From contig JADBKH010000020.1 of the NCBI GenBank assembly GCA_014896485.1, positions 1 through 64,000 of the forward strand: a stretch of DNA of 64,000 nucleotides, given 5' to 3'. This DNA comes from Bacillota bacterium. GTDB lineage: Bacteria; Bacillota; Bacilli; Bu12. Within the stretch, counting starts at the first letter, position 1, and the number at the start of each line of letters is the position of its first letter. This document shows positions 1 through 7,280 of this stretch, in pieces. The notes beneath the pieces are model-generated. The model searched no databases. It saw only the letters and a list, made by a program, of their open reading frames with translations, and was not told where the DNA came from. A program made the translations under genes and the position numbers.

Positions 1-369
1 CTCCGCCCGGGAGATGTACCTCACCGCCAGTGCCGACACCGCACCGCCCGCACCTAGGGGATCGGTGCCAGTGAAAGCATCGGGTCGATCGAAGTAGGCA
101 AATTGGCTGATATGGTATTGTTTGACGATCAACAACCCGAGTGGTTGCCTCTGTACAATCCGATCTCCAATCTGGTCTACAGTGCTCCAGGCTCCACTGT
201 GGATACCGTTTTAGTCGGTGGGCGTCTCGTCGTTCAAGGAGGGCACCTCACTTTGGTGGATGAACCACTGCTTCAATCCGAAGTTCGAAACTCGGCAGAG
301 GCAATCCTTCAGCGCATGGGTGCTCGGGCGGAATCATTGTCCAAGTGGAACCTGAACTCGGCGGTTTAA
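1..369 (+). pseudogene. C-terminal end of an amidohydrolase (TRZ/ATZ/cytosine deaminase type), frame broken, truncated by window edge
   Basis: Positions 58-369 read as the last ~100 residues of a metal-dependent amidohydrolase. The phrase GSIEVGKLADMVLFD is the conserved return from the TIM barrel to the small beta-sandwich, and VDTVLVGGRLVVQGG follows as expected. The frame is cut by TAG at 55-57. Upstream, positions 2-54 in another frame give REMYLTASADTA, which resembles the preceding helix. Restoring one base near 50-56 would rejoin the two parts as ...ALGIGAS. The family hydrolyses C-N bonds of cyclic amidines or deaminates heterocycles; the substrate cannot be told from this fragment. 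Two more decayed genes follow directly, which favours real decay over a reading error. The catalytic half lies outside the window. Confidence 0.55.
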
Positions 370-387
370 GCGAGAGAAGAGCGTCGC

Positions 388-1299
388 ATGAAGTATGGCG
401 GACGGCGAAAGGCTCGCCCATGGTTTGTGGACACCTACCGCGGCGTGTGCAATGTCACATTGCCTACCTTTACTTCAGACCTGCGCCGTCTCAACGAAGC
501 TGCTATCGCTTTTGATGTCCGTCGCAGCATCGAATTGGGTTTTGAAGGCACGCTGGTCGTTTCAGAAGCAGGCACAACATTGCAAGAGTACAAACAATTC
601 CTGCACTGCGTCATCGACGCCGCCGGTGACGATCTTTCTGTTGTTGTGCAGGCAAGCTTTGACACACTGGAAGATGCGTGTGATGTCTTACGCGAGGCGG
701 AACAGGCGGGCGCAGATACTTTTTTGGTCGGCTTTCCATCGACGTTTGTAGCGCAAAGTTCCGTCGATGTTTTGAAATATCATCAAACACTGTGCAGTGC
801 CACTGAATTGGCCTGTATTTTGTTTACATCTCCGACCTTTGACTTTGCGCATCTCCATCCGTCCGGTTTTCCACTGGATATCCTCGACGATCTTTTGGCC
901 ATCGACACGGTCGCTGCGTTGAAATACGAGCCCGTCGGGGCGGTTGCGCCGGCTTTGCTGGAGATCCATCGTCGGCTAAACAATGCGATTCCGGTTATCT
1001 GTCCGTTTGACAGTGAAGCCCCTGCGCTGGTTACCCTGACGGGGCAGCGCTGGTTGGGGACGAGCGTCTACCAGTATGTCGGCGATCGCATTCCGACAAT
1101 GTGGCGCCTCTTATAGCAAGATGCTTTTGATGAAGCGATGCGAATTTATTGGGCCATTGCCCCCGCTCGTCAGGCGAAAGCGGCGGATAAGCGGCGGTGG
1201 GAAGGGGCCAATACCCTGCATCGTTACGTGTGGAAGTATTACTCCTGGTTGGTCGGGTATAACGGCGGACCGATTCGCTCTCCGGTCATGCGTTTATGA
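388..1299 (+). pseudogene. DapA-family (dihydrodipicolinate synthase-like) aldolase/dehydratase with in-frame TAG
   Basis: A (beta/alpha)8 aldolase of the DHDPS/NAL family is readable over 303 codons. The N-terminal part covers residues 1-242 and includes VAALKYEP, where the lysine should form the Schiff base with a 2-oxoacid substrate. TAG at 1114-1116 interrupts it, but the same frame continues with QDAFDEAMRIYWAIAPAR and a C-terminal helix ending GGPIRSPVMRL. This continuation has normal family character, so a single nonsense mutation split the gene. The usual last ~15 residues are missing because the reading runs into the next decayed gene at about 1292. Proposed start is ATG 388 with a weak GAGAAGAG. 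The family acts on diverse 2-oxoacids and a specific substrate cannot be assigned. Confidence 0.7.
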
Positions 1300-1812
1300 T
1301 GCTGTTTCGGTGATCCGGGAGTGCCTCATCGGTGAAGGAGAGGCCACTCCGCCTATCGATAAACAGTCGCTGTTGCATACCCAAAACGGCTGGCTGCGTA
1401 CCATGCAAGCCGTCGTCGATCATCGATACGTCGGTTTTAAAGTAATCCATAAGGTGGATCGGCAAGGCGTCAATTATTTGGTTGGTATCTACGATTTGGG
1501 CAAAGGCGATTGTCTCGCATTGATCGACGGAGACGGGTTAACCACAGTACGCACCGCAGGTTGCTGCGTTGGCGGCCGATCTGCTGGCTAGGCCAGATGC
1601 CAAAAAAGTGGCCTGCTTGGGATCCGGCCGTGAAGCGGCCGAACAGCTACCAACAGCAGCACTGCGTTTGTGTTACCCGGATTCTTACAGCTAGGGGTTC
1701 ATTACAATGCGATGGGTTCGACACGGCCCGAAGCACGCGAAGCTTTTGGAGAGCTTTACCAAAGCGCCGATCGACTGGTCGTCGATGTCCCAGAAAGCGC
1801 TTTTGAGACCAA
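1292..1812 (+). pseudogene. Decayed ornithine cyclodeaminase / mu-crystallin family gene
   Basis: Fragments in order match the OCD/mu-crystallin fold. VYDAVSVIRECLIGEGEA opens the substrate domain. Next come LRTMQAVVDHRYVGFKVI and LIDGDGLTTVRTA, the conserved TxxRTA segment. A frame change near 1560 leads to AALAADLLARPDAKKVACLG, the start of the NAD(P)-binding Rossmann domain, which breaks off after REAAEQL. The fragment HYNAMGSTRPEAREAF then appears in the original frame. The first ~15 residues, much of the Rossmann domain and the last ~60 residues are missing. The 5' end overlaps the tail of the DapA-like pseudogene and the 3' end runs in frame into the SDR upstream region, so several deletions joined the neighbours. 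Not expected to be functional. Confidence 0.65.
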
Positions 1813-1825
1813 AGGAGGAACCTCG

Positions 1826-2590
1826 ATGGGAGCGGCAGCGCAAGATCTTTCTGGACGTGTCGCCGTGGTTACCCGTGCTGGTGGGGGGATTGGCGTTGCC
1901 ATTGTACGGCGTTTAGCTTCTGCTGGCGCCATGGTCTTTGCCGCGGATCGCAATGCAGAAGGCTCCAATGAGACCGCGACAAAACTCCAAAAAGAAGGAC
2001 TGATGGTCTTTGGAGCCGCTGTTGACGTTTCCGATCCGAAAAGCGTTACCATGTTGGTGGACGAGGTTCATTCCAAAGTGTCGCAACCGGTCGCTATCTT
2101 GGTAAACAATGCAGGGGTTCGCGGGCCAAGCAAAGAATTGTGGCGAATGGAATTTGAAAAGTGGCGTTCTGTTCTTTCTGTGGATCTCGACGGCGTGTTT
2201 TTATGTTGTCTGGCGTTTCTTCCTGATATGTTCAAACAGAGCTTGGGCCGTGTGATCAACATCGCATCGGTTTATGGAAAAGAAGGTTTTCCAACCCCGT
2301 CGGCCTATGCGGCTGCAAAGGCTGGTGTCATCGCGCTGGGAAGATCTCTCAGTCGCCAAGTCGCCCAAAAGGGGGTGTTGGTTCATACGGTTGTCCCTGG
2401 TATCATTCGTTCACCAAGGAGCGAGAACATCGATCCACAAGAAGTTCAAAGAGCAATCTCGCTTGTCCCTTTAGGCCGTCCAGGGGAGCCGGAAGAAGTC
2501 GCAGCCCTTGTCGGATTGTTGGCTGGTTCAGAGATCACTTTCAACACGGGTTCAACATGGGATGTGAGCGGAGGGAAGGCGACCTCATAG
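1826..2590 (+). CDS. Short-chain dehydrogenase/reductase with altered cofactor motif
   Basis: A 254-residue classical SDR. The Rossmann start reads VAVVTRAGGGIGVAI, NNAG lies near residue 91, the catalytic Ser is in NIASVYG, and the Tyr/Lys pair is in SAYAAAKAG. Start ATG 1826 is chosen because AAAGGAGG (1811-1818) sits 7 bases upstream, although the open frame extends further back into the OCD fossil. The first glycine of the TGxxxGxG cofactor motif is Arg (CGT instead of GGT-type), an uncommon change that could weaken NAD(P) binding. The GntR regulator starts 4 bases after the stop and an FAH hydrolase follows. SDR plus FAH recalls non-phosphorylative sugar-acid pathways (keto-deoxy-aldonate dehydrogenase plus diketo-acid hydrolase), but this is only a context inference. 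Confidence 0.85.
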   Translation: MGAAAQDLSGRVAVVTRAGGGIGVAIVRRLASAGAMVFAADRNAEGSNETATKLQKEGLMVFGAAVDVSDPKSVTMLVDEVHSKVSQPVAILVNNAGVRGPSKELWRMEFEKWRSVLSVDLDGVFLCCLAFLPDMFKQSLGRVINIASVYGKEGFPTPSAYAAAKAGVIALGRSLSRQVAQKGVLVHTVVPGIIRSPRSENIDPQEVQRAISLVPLGRPGEPEEVAALVGLLAGSEITFNTGSTWDVSGGKATS

Positions 2591-2594
2591 AACA

Positions 2595-3266
2595 ATGGCA
2601 GAGATAACCAATCCAAACGATCCGTTCTGTATAGGGCTTCGGCTTTCCGATCGGGTGTGCGATGTATTGCGCGAGCAAATTCTTTCCGGAGTGTTTACTC
2701 CAGGGGAGCGACTCAATGAAGTCAAGCTGGCACACAAATTGGGTGTCAGCCGTGCGCCCGTGCGAGAGGCCATTCTTCAACTTGCAAACGAGGGCTTGGT
2801 GGAGATCCATCCTCATCGGGGTGCATTTGTACGCTCTATCGAGGAACAGGAGCTTAAGGAGATTGCCGAAGTTCGGGCTTTGCTTGAAGCTGCGGCGGCC
2901 CGGGAGTTGGTGGAAGCGGGATTACATCCAGAGATAGAACTCCTGCTTACGCAACAGTTGGACGCAATGCAGAAAGCCGTCGCAAACGACGACAAAGCCC
3001 AACTGATGCAAGCCCATCTGGCTTTTCACGAGGTTATCGTGAAAAATACACAAAACCGGGTCATGCGTACCTTGTTGCTTCAGATGCGCGATCAAATTGC
3101 AACTTTCATTCGACTGGGGCATCTTCATTTTATTGAAGAGAGCGTGGAGAGTCTCGTTAAGGATCACCAACAACTCTTGCAGGTCATGCAGCAAGGAGAC
3201 GGTCCGACAATTGAGAAAGCATACAGAAACCATATTAGATTTTTGCATAAGACGAGCAAATCGTAG
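2595..3266 (+). CDS. GntR-family transcriptional regulator, FadR/FCD subgroup
   Basis: A 223-residue DNA-binding repressor. Residues ~15-75 form the winged helix (LREQILSGVFTPGERL, then KLGVSRAPVREAILQLANEG and HRGAFV). Residues ~85-215 form the all-helical FCD ligand domain, with the metal-binding His/Asp positions suggested by HLAFHEVIV and YRNHIRF. It starts 4 bases after the SDR and ends 11 bases before the FAH gene, so the three are probably co-transcribed. FCD regulators usually sense a small carboxylic acid that is a substrate or product of the adjacent enzymes. Here that suggests control of the SDR-FAH unit, and formerly of the decayed genes upstream. The inducer is unknown. Confidence 0.9.
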   Translation: MAEITNPNDPFCIGLRLSDRVCDVLREQILSGVFTPGERLNEVKLAHKLGVSRAPVREAILQLANEGLVEIHPHRGAFVRSIEEQELKEIAEVRALLEAAAARELVEAGLHPEIELLLTQQLDAMQKAVANDDKAQLMQAHLAFHEVIVKNTQNRVMRTLLLQMRDQIATFIRLGHLHFIEESVESLVKDHQQLLQVMQQGDGPTIEKAYRNHIRFLHKTSKS

Positions 3267-3277
3267 GGAGTGCTGGC

Positions 3278-4165
3278 ATGAAGTTGCTTCAGTTTATGAA
3301 AAAGGACCATACGACGTTGGGAGTACAAACCGCGTATGGGATCTGCGATCTCGAAAGAACGGCGGCTCAGTTTCACAGCGAGGTACCAACGGATATGATC
3401 GCTTTAATGGAGAGCGGATCCTTCGGGTTAAACAGGATTCGCGAATTGCTGGAACAAGCCGAAGCTTTCCATAAGGCTGCTCCCTTTTTTTGGCCAGCAT
3501 CCGATGTTCACTTTGCTCCGTGTGTGACGCATCCTGAGAAAATTCTTTGCGTAGGCCTCAATTATAAAAGCCATGCGGCCGAGGCGAAGATGGAAGTACC
3601 CGAAACGCCGGTACTGTTCAGCAAGTTCAACAACGCTTTGGCTTCCCACGGAGAGCAGATCTCCATTCCAAAGGGGGCACAAAAAATCGATTATGAAGCG
3701 GAATTGGTCGTTGTGATGGGTCGCAAAGCTCGGGATGTCGCTCCAGATGAGGCTTTGTCCTATGTATTTGGATATACCGTTGGCAATGACTTATCTGCCC
3801 GTGAGCTTCAATTCAGAACAGGACAATGGCTTTTGGGAAAATCCTTGGATGGATTTGCTCCTGTGGGTCCGTATCTTGTCACTGCTGATGAGCTTGCCAA
3901 CCCAGATGAATTGAACATCGAATGCCGTGTCAATGGTGGTCTTCGACAATCCGCGAATACGAACGAAATGATCTTTAACTGTGCCACCCTTATCAGTTAC
4001 GCTTCGCAGTACATGACACTCCAACCGGGAGATATCCTTTTTACGGGGACACCCGAAGGAGTCATAATGGGATATCCGGAATCCGAACAGGTATGGCTGA
4101 GGCCGGGAGATGAAATCGAGGTTTCTATTGAACGGATTGGAACACTCAAAAATTGGTTGAGATAA
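3278..4165 (+). CDS. Fumarylacetoacetate hydrolase family protein
   Basis: A 295-residue protein of the FAH superfamily, which cleaves C-C bonds of diketo acids or decarboxylates/isomerises related compounds using a divalent metal. The core starts near residue 85 (KILCVGLNYKSHAAEA). The metal ligands are Glu140 and Glu142 in DYEAEL and Asp171 in GNDLSAR. Lys188 lies in LLGKSLDGFAP, and FTGTPEGV near residue 250 forms the substrate loop. Residues 1-70 are the smaller N-terminal domain. The length fits 2-hydroxyhepta-2,4-diene-1,7-dioate isomerase or 2,4-diketo-3-deoxy-aldonate hydrolase relatives, and sequence alone does not separate these. The gene looks intact. A small hairpin (4182-4197) follows without a T-run. 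Confidence 0.9.
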   Translation: MKLLQFMKKDHTTLGVQTAYGICDLERTAAQFHSEVPTDMIALMESGSFGLNRIRELLEQAEAFHKAAPFFWPASDVHFAPCVTHPEKILCVGLNYKSHAAEAKMEVPETPVLFSKFNNALASHGEQISIPKGAQKIDYEAELVVVMGRKARDVAPDEALSYVFGYTVGNDLSARELQFRTGQWLLGKSLDGFAPVGPYLVTADELANPDELNIECRVNGGLRQSANTNEMIFNCATLISYASQYMTLQPGDILFTGTPEGVIMGYPESEQVWLRPGDEIEVSIERIGTLKNWLR

Positions 4166-4280
4166 TCCTCGCCGTCGGATAGCCTCTCGAAAGAGGCACT
4201 GCAATGCCAAACGGTGGAAATCTGATGGACCAATGTCGCTTACACGGCGTTGCCAGAGCTATTTCTGAATACACCTGCCG

Positions 4281-5687
4281 CTAGGGTCGGTCGGTAAAAG
4301 CGAAAGTGCGGTTGAGCAAAAAAGCCAACCGCAAATTTTCGCGAACGCGGTGGTCGTCGAGATTGATCTCGAGAATCTGTTGGATCCGATCGAGGCGATA
4401 GCGTAGGCTATTGTAATGCAAGTGCAATTGTTCCGCCGCCACGCGCATTTGACATTCGCAGGCCAAAAAGGTCTCCAAAGTGTCCAGCAGTTCGCTATGG
4501 TGTTTGCGATCGTATTGTGCAAGGATGCCAAGCTGTTTCACTGTAAACTGCTGGAGCTGCGTGGTGTTGGCGATATCAAAGAGCAGGACAGCAGCCGGTA
4601 CCGAGGCAATCCGAACGATTTTTTGAGCAGGATGAAAAATTTTGACCCATGCGGCGACTTTGTGCATTTGTGTCAATGTGAGTGGATACTCTTCGAGGCG
4701 CCTGCAAGGCTCGCTGACAATGACCATCGTAGCGTCGTCGGGAAATTGTTGCATGCTTAGACTGTAGAGTGTGTGAGCGTGTGTCTCCACCCATTGATCA
4801 TTTGAAATCATTACCACGATTTCGTCCTCAACAACCGTACAAAAAGGGAAATGTTCTGCTGCCAACAGGGCTTGGAAAGTGTGAAGCATGCGTTGTGCTT
4901 CTTGTGGACGGGATGCATTGCTTGTAAAGGGCGGTACAACCATCAAAAGTACCTGTGGCTCCCGTAAATCTTTTCCCAAGATAGCAGCGCGATGAATCAA
5001 CGGTTCCTCATGATGTCCAGGAAAATCCACAGAGAGAGAAAGAAGCGTCGTGAGAAGCGTACTACAGGCCTCTACCCTTGCCCATCGCATCGTCTGCTCC
5101 TTGCCTATAATAAAAGTTAAAAAAGAAGCACAAAGCGCAACCTCCCCTTTTTCCACTGCAGCAGAAGCAATCCCCGTACGTCGAATCACCAGAAAGCCGA
5201 TTGGCTGATCTTGGGCAAGCGCCAGTACCTCCATCCAGTAGTTTGATTCGTCTGAAACCGGAAGGGTTTGCGCCGGAGAGGAAATCCTCATCCGCTGGAT
5301 CACGTCACGGGGAGGAGGGATCTCTGCTGCGTTTGAAGCTTCCATCAAATGCCCACTGGCATCAAAAAGCCAGCAGGCTCCTTTAAGGCTTTCTTGTAGG
5401 GCATTAAGAATCACCTGGATGCCGTCCTGGCGCTGTATGGCTGGAATCAGCGCGTGATGCAATGAAAGCAGCCGTGCTTGATCGGCACGGGCTTGTTCGC
5501 CGGTACTGCGGGCTGTTTCTACAAGGCGCACCAGAGCGGCTTTAAACAAGGACGGCAGCGATGATTGCAGAATACCGGACGTCAGAGCAGGGAACCGAGT
5601 GAATTGTGCGTGCTCCAGATAATCTGCCAAAGTCTCGACGAAACCGGCTGCCTGAAGGAGTGTGAAGTTTTCGTAAAGACTTGCCAT
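4281..5687 (-). CDS. PucR-family transcriptional regulator
   Basis: A 468-residue regulator. The C-terminal ~60 residues (LHLHYNSLRYRLDRIQQIL...) are the PucR-type helix-turn-helix. The central part is a sensory/GGDEF-like degenerate region, and residues 1-150 resemble a GAF-like input domain. The frame is open upstream to 5921, but that would overlap coxM. ATG 5687 is preferred because AGGTG lies ~8 bases upstream and MASLYENF begins the folded part. It is transcribed divergently from the CO dehydrogenase operon with 93 bases between them. PucR-type proteins commonly activate neighbouring purine or molybdo-flavoenzyme operons, so control of cox is the simplest hypothesis. The ligand is unknown. 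Confidence 0.88.
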   Translation of the reverse strand: MASLYENFTLLQAAGFVETLADYLEHAQFTRFPALTSGILQSSLPSLFKAALVRLVETARSTGEQARADQARLLSLHHALIPAIQRQDGIQVILNALQESLKGACWLFDASGHLMEASNAAEIPPPRDVIQRMRISSPAQTLPVSDESNYWMEVLALAQDQPIGFLVIRRTGIASAAVEKGEVALCASFLTFIIGKEQTMRWARVEACSTLLTTLLSLSVDFPGHHEEPLIHRAAILGKDLREPQVLLMVVPPFTSNASRPQEAQRMLHTFQALLAAEHFPFCTVVEDEIVVMISNDQWVETHAHTLYSLSMQQFPDDATMVIVSEPCRRLEEYPLTLTQMHKVAAWVKIFHPAQKIVRIASVPAAVLLFDIANTTQLQQFTVKQLGILAQYDRKHHSELLDTLETFLACECQMRVAAEQLHLHYNSLRYRLDRIQQILEINLDDHRVRENLRLAFLLNRTFAFTDRP

Positions 5688-5780
5688 ACCCACAACACCT
5701 TTTTCGGCAATGATCGCCGTTGATCCTATGGAAGGGTAATCACAAAATAATTTTAAAGTCAAGGTAGGAGGGATCCGCGG
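5688..5780. promoter_or_regulatory. Divergent control region between pucR-type gene and cox operon
   Basis: These 93 bases must hold the promoters for both directions. An A/T-rich symmetric core (AAAATAATTTT, about 5744-5754) is the most conspicuous element and could be the regulator's site. A TTGATC lies about 24 bases upstream of it in the plus direction and a TTGACT is readable on the minus strand, but no -10 of good quality fits either. Assignment is tentative. Confidence 0.3.
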
Positions 5781-6653
5781 GTGTTTCCAGCGCCGTTTGA
5801 ATACGTCTCGGCGCATTCGCTCGACGAGGCGTTGGAAGTTTTGGAATCCCGGGCTGGTGAAGCAAAAGTGCTGGCCGGCGGGCAAAGCTTGATTCCCATG
5901 ATGCGATTTCGCTTGGCGCAACCTCAGGTGCTTGTCGACATCAATCCAATCAAACTTCTAGAGGATCTACACGAACAAGACGATGCCCTGCACATCGGGG
6001 CCCTGGCGCGTCACGCGACGTTGGAGTTTTCTCCCCTTATCCAACAGCGCTATCCACTGATTGCCGATGTTTCTCGAGTGGTCGCAGACCCTACAGTTCG
6101 CAATCTTGGCACATTGGTTGGATCGTTGTGCCATGCGGATCCTGCTGGAGATTTTGGCAGCGCCGCATTGGCAGCAGGGGCGGAAGTGATCATCACCAGC
6201 AGCAGACAGCACCGTAGCCTGCCTGTTGATGCCTTTTTCCTGGATACCTTTTCGACTGCATTGGAAGAAGATGAGATTGTCACTGAGGTCCGTTGGCCGA
6301 AACCAAAGCCCAGGAGTGCAGGTGCCTACTTAAAGATCGAACGCAAGGTAGGCGACTTTGCCATCGTTGGGACCGCGGTCCAAATGGCCTTGGATGAAGG
6401 GGGGCGAATTGCGGAAGCAGGGATCGGCCTTTGCGCCGTCGGTCCGATTTCACTGCGCGCAAAACAGGCCGAGCGCCTGCTTGTCGGTCAATCGCCCTCA
6501 GCGGAACTCTTTCAGGAGGTTGCGCGACAAGCCGCACGTGAGAGTGATCCGACCTCCGATACCCGCGGCTCGAAGGAGTACAAGCAGGATATGGTTCGTG
6601 TCCTCACCCTTCGTGCTTTGCAACGTGCATATCAGCGCATACAGGCGGCGTAA
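5781..6653 (+). CDS. coxM: Aerobic CO dehydrogenase, FAD-binding medium subunit CoxM
   Basis: A 290-residue FAD-binding subunit of a xanthine-oxidase-type molybdo-flavoenzyme. It passes electrons from the Fe-S subunit to FAD and then to the respiratory chain. The first FAD pyrophosphate loop is AGGQSLIP (residues ~34-41). The second is TLVGSLCHADPAGD near residue 112, where the more usual form is TIGGSLAHADPAAD. The C-terminal CO_deh_flav_C domain ends with YKQDMVRVLTLRAL. The GTG start at 5781 has AGGAGG 8 bases upstream and no in-frame ATG fits better. First gene of coxM-S-L-G-(xdhC-like), the classic M-S-L order of CO dehydrogenases. Probably regulated by the divergent PucR protein. Confidence 0.92.
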   Translation: MFPAPFEYVSAHSLDEALEVLESRAGEAKVLAGGQSLIPMMRFRLAQPQVLVDINPIKLLEDLHEQDDALHIGALARHATLEFSPLIQQRYPLIADVSRVVADPTVRNLGTLVGSLCHADPAGDFGSAALAAGAEVIITSSRQHRSLPVDAFFLDTFSTALEEDEIVTEVRWPKPKPRSAGAYLKIERKVGDFAIVGTAVQMALDEGGRIAEAGIGLCAVGPISLRAKQAERLLVGQSPSAELFQEVARQAARESDPTSDTRGSKEYKQDMVRVLTLRALQRAYQRIQAA

Positions 6654-6714
6654 GTCAGCGCCATTAAGTTGGCGTGCAATCGAAGGATGAAGGGTTGGGA
6701 AAGGAGAGAAAACG

Positions 6715-7230
6715 GTGGCGGTGAGCAGCACGCAAGTAAGCGTTCATGTGAAGATCAACGGCCAGGAAATCACCAAAGAGTGCGAAGTGAGAACGCTTTT
6801 GGCCTATTTTCTGCGCGAGCAACTGGGCCTGACAGGGGTGCATGTCGGCTGCGATACTACCAGCTGCGGTGCCTGTACTGTTTTGCTGGATGGAAAGACT
6901 GCAATCAAGTCGTGCACGGTCTTTGCACCTCAAGTCGATGGTCACGAGCTGCTTACAGTTGAAGGATTGGGAGAGGCCGATCACCTTCATCCGATCCAGC
7001 AAGCTTTTTGGGATTGTCATGCATTGCAATGTGGCTATTGCACACCAGGGATGGAGCTCGCCGTGTTGGCATTGTTGCAGCGTAATCCAAATCCGACCGA
7101 TGAAGAGATCCGGTTTGGGCTTTCTGGAAACCTCTGCCGTTGCACAGGTTATAAGAATATCGTCAAAGCGGTTCATCAAGCCGCTGAGATCATGAACCAT
7201 CCGTCCACGAGTCAATCCGTTACCCTTTGA
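6715..7230 (+). CDS. coxS: Aerobic CO dehydrogenase, 2Fe-2S small subunit CoxS
   Basis: A 171-residue protein with two [2Fe-2S] clusters. The N-terminal plant-ferredoxin-like cluster uses GCDTTSCGACTVLLDG plus the later Cys in KSCTVF. The C-terminal helical domain uses QCGYCTPGM and NLCRCTGY. All eight cysteines are present. It carries electrons from the Mo site in CoxL to FAD in CoxM. Start GTG 6715 has AAGGAGAG about 7 bases upstream. It sits 61 bases after coxM and 50 bases before coxL. Length and motif order are standard for the family. Confidence 0.93.
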   Translation: MAVSSTQVSVHVKINGQEITKECEVRTLLAYFLREQLGLTGVHVGCDTTSCGACTVLLDGKTAIKSCTVFAPQVDGHELLTVEGLGEADHLHPIQQAFWDCHALQCGYCTPGMELAVLALLQRNPNPTDEEIRFGLSGNLCRCTGYKNIVKAVHQAAEIMNHPSTSQSVTL

Positions 7231-7280
7231 AGAAGAAGTCGCAAAACGCGGCTTCTTCCATACGAAAGGAGGATGCGTCG

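Noticed and set aside
3278..4165. Assignment of the SDR-FAH unit to L-fucose/L-rhamnose diketo-acid degradation
   Set aside because: The gene pair fits, but the aldonate dehydratase and sugar dehydrogenase are absent and the residues do not fix the substrate, so only family names are given.
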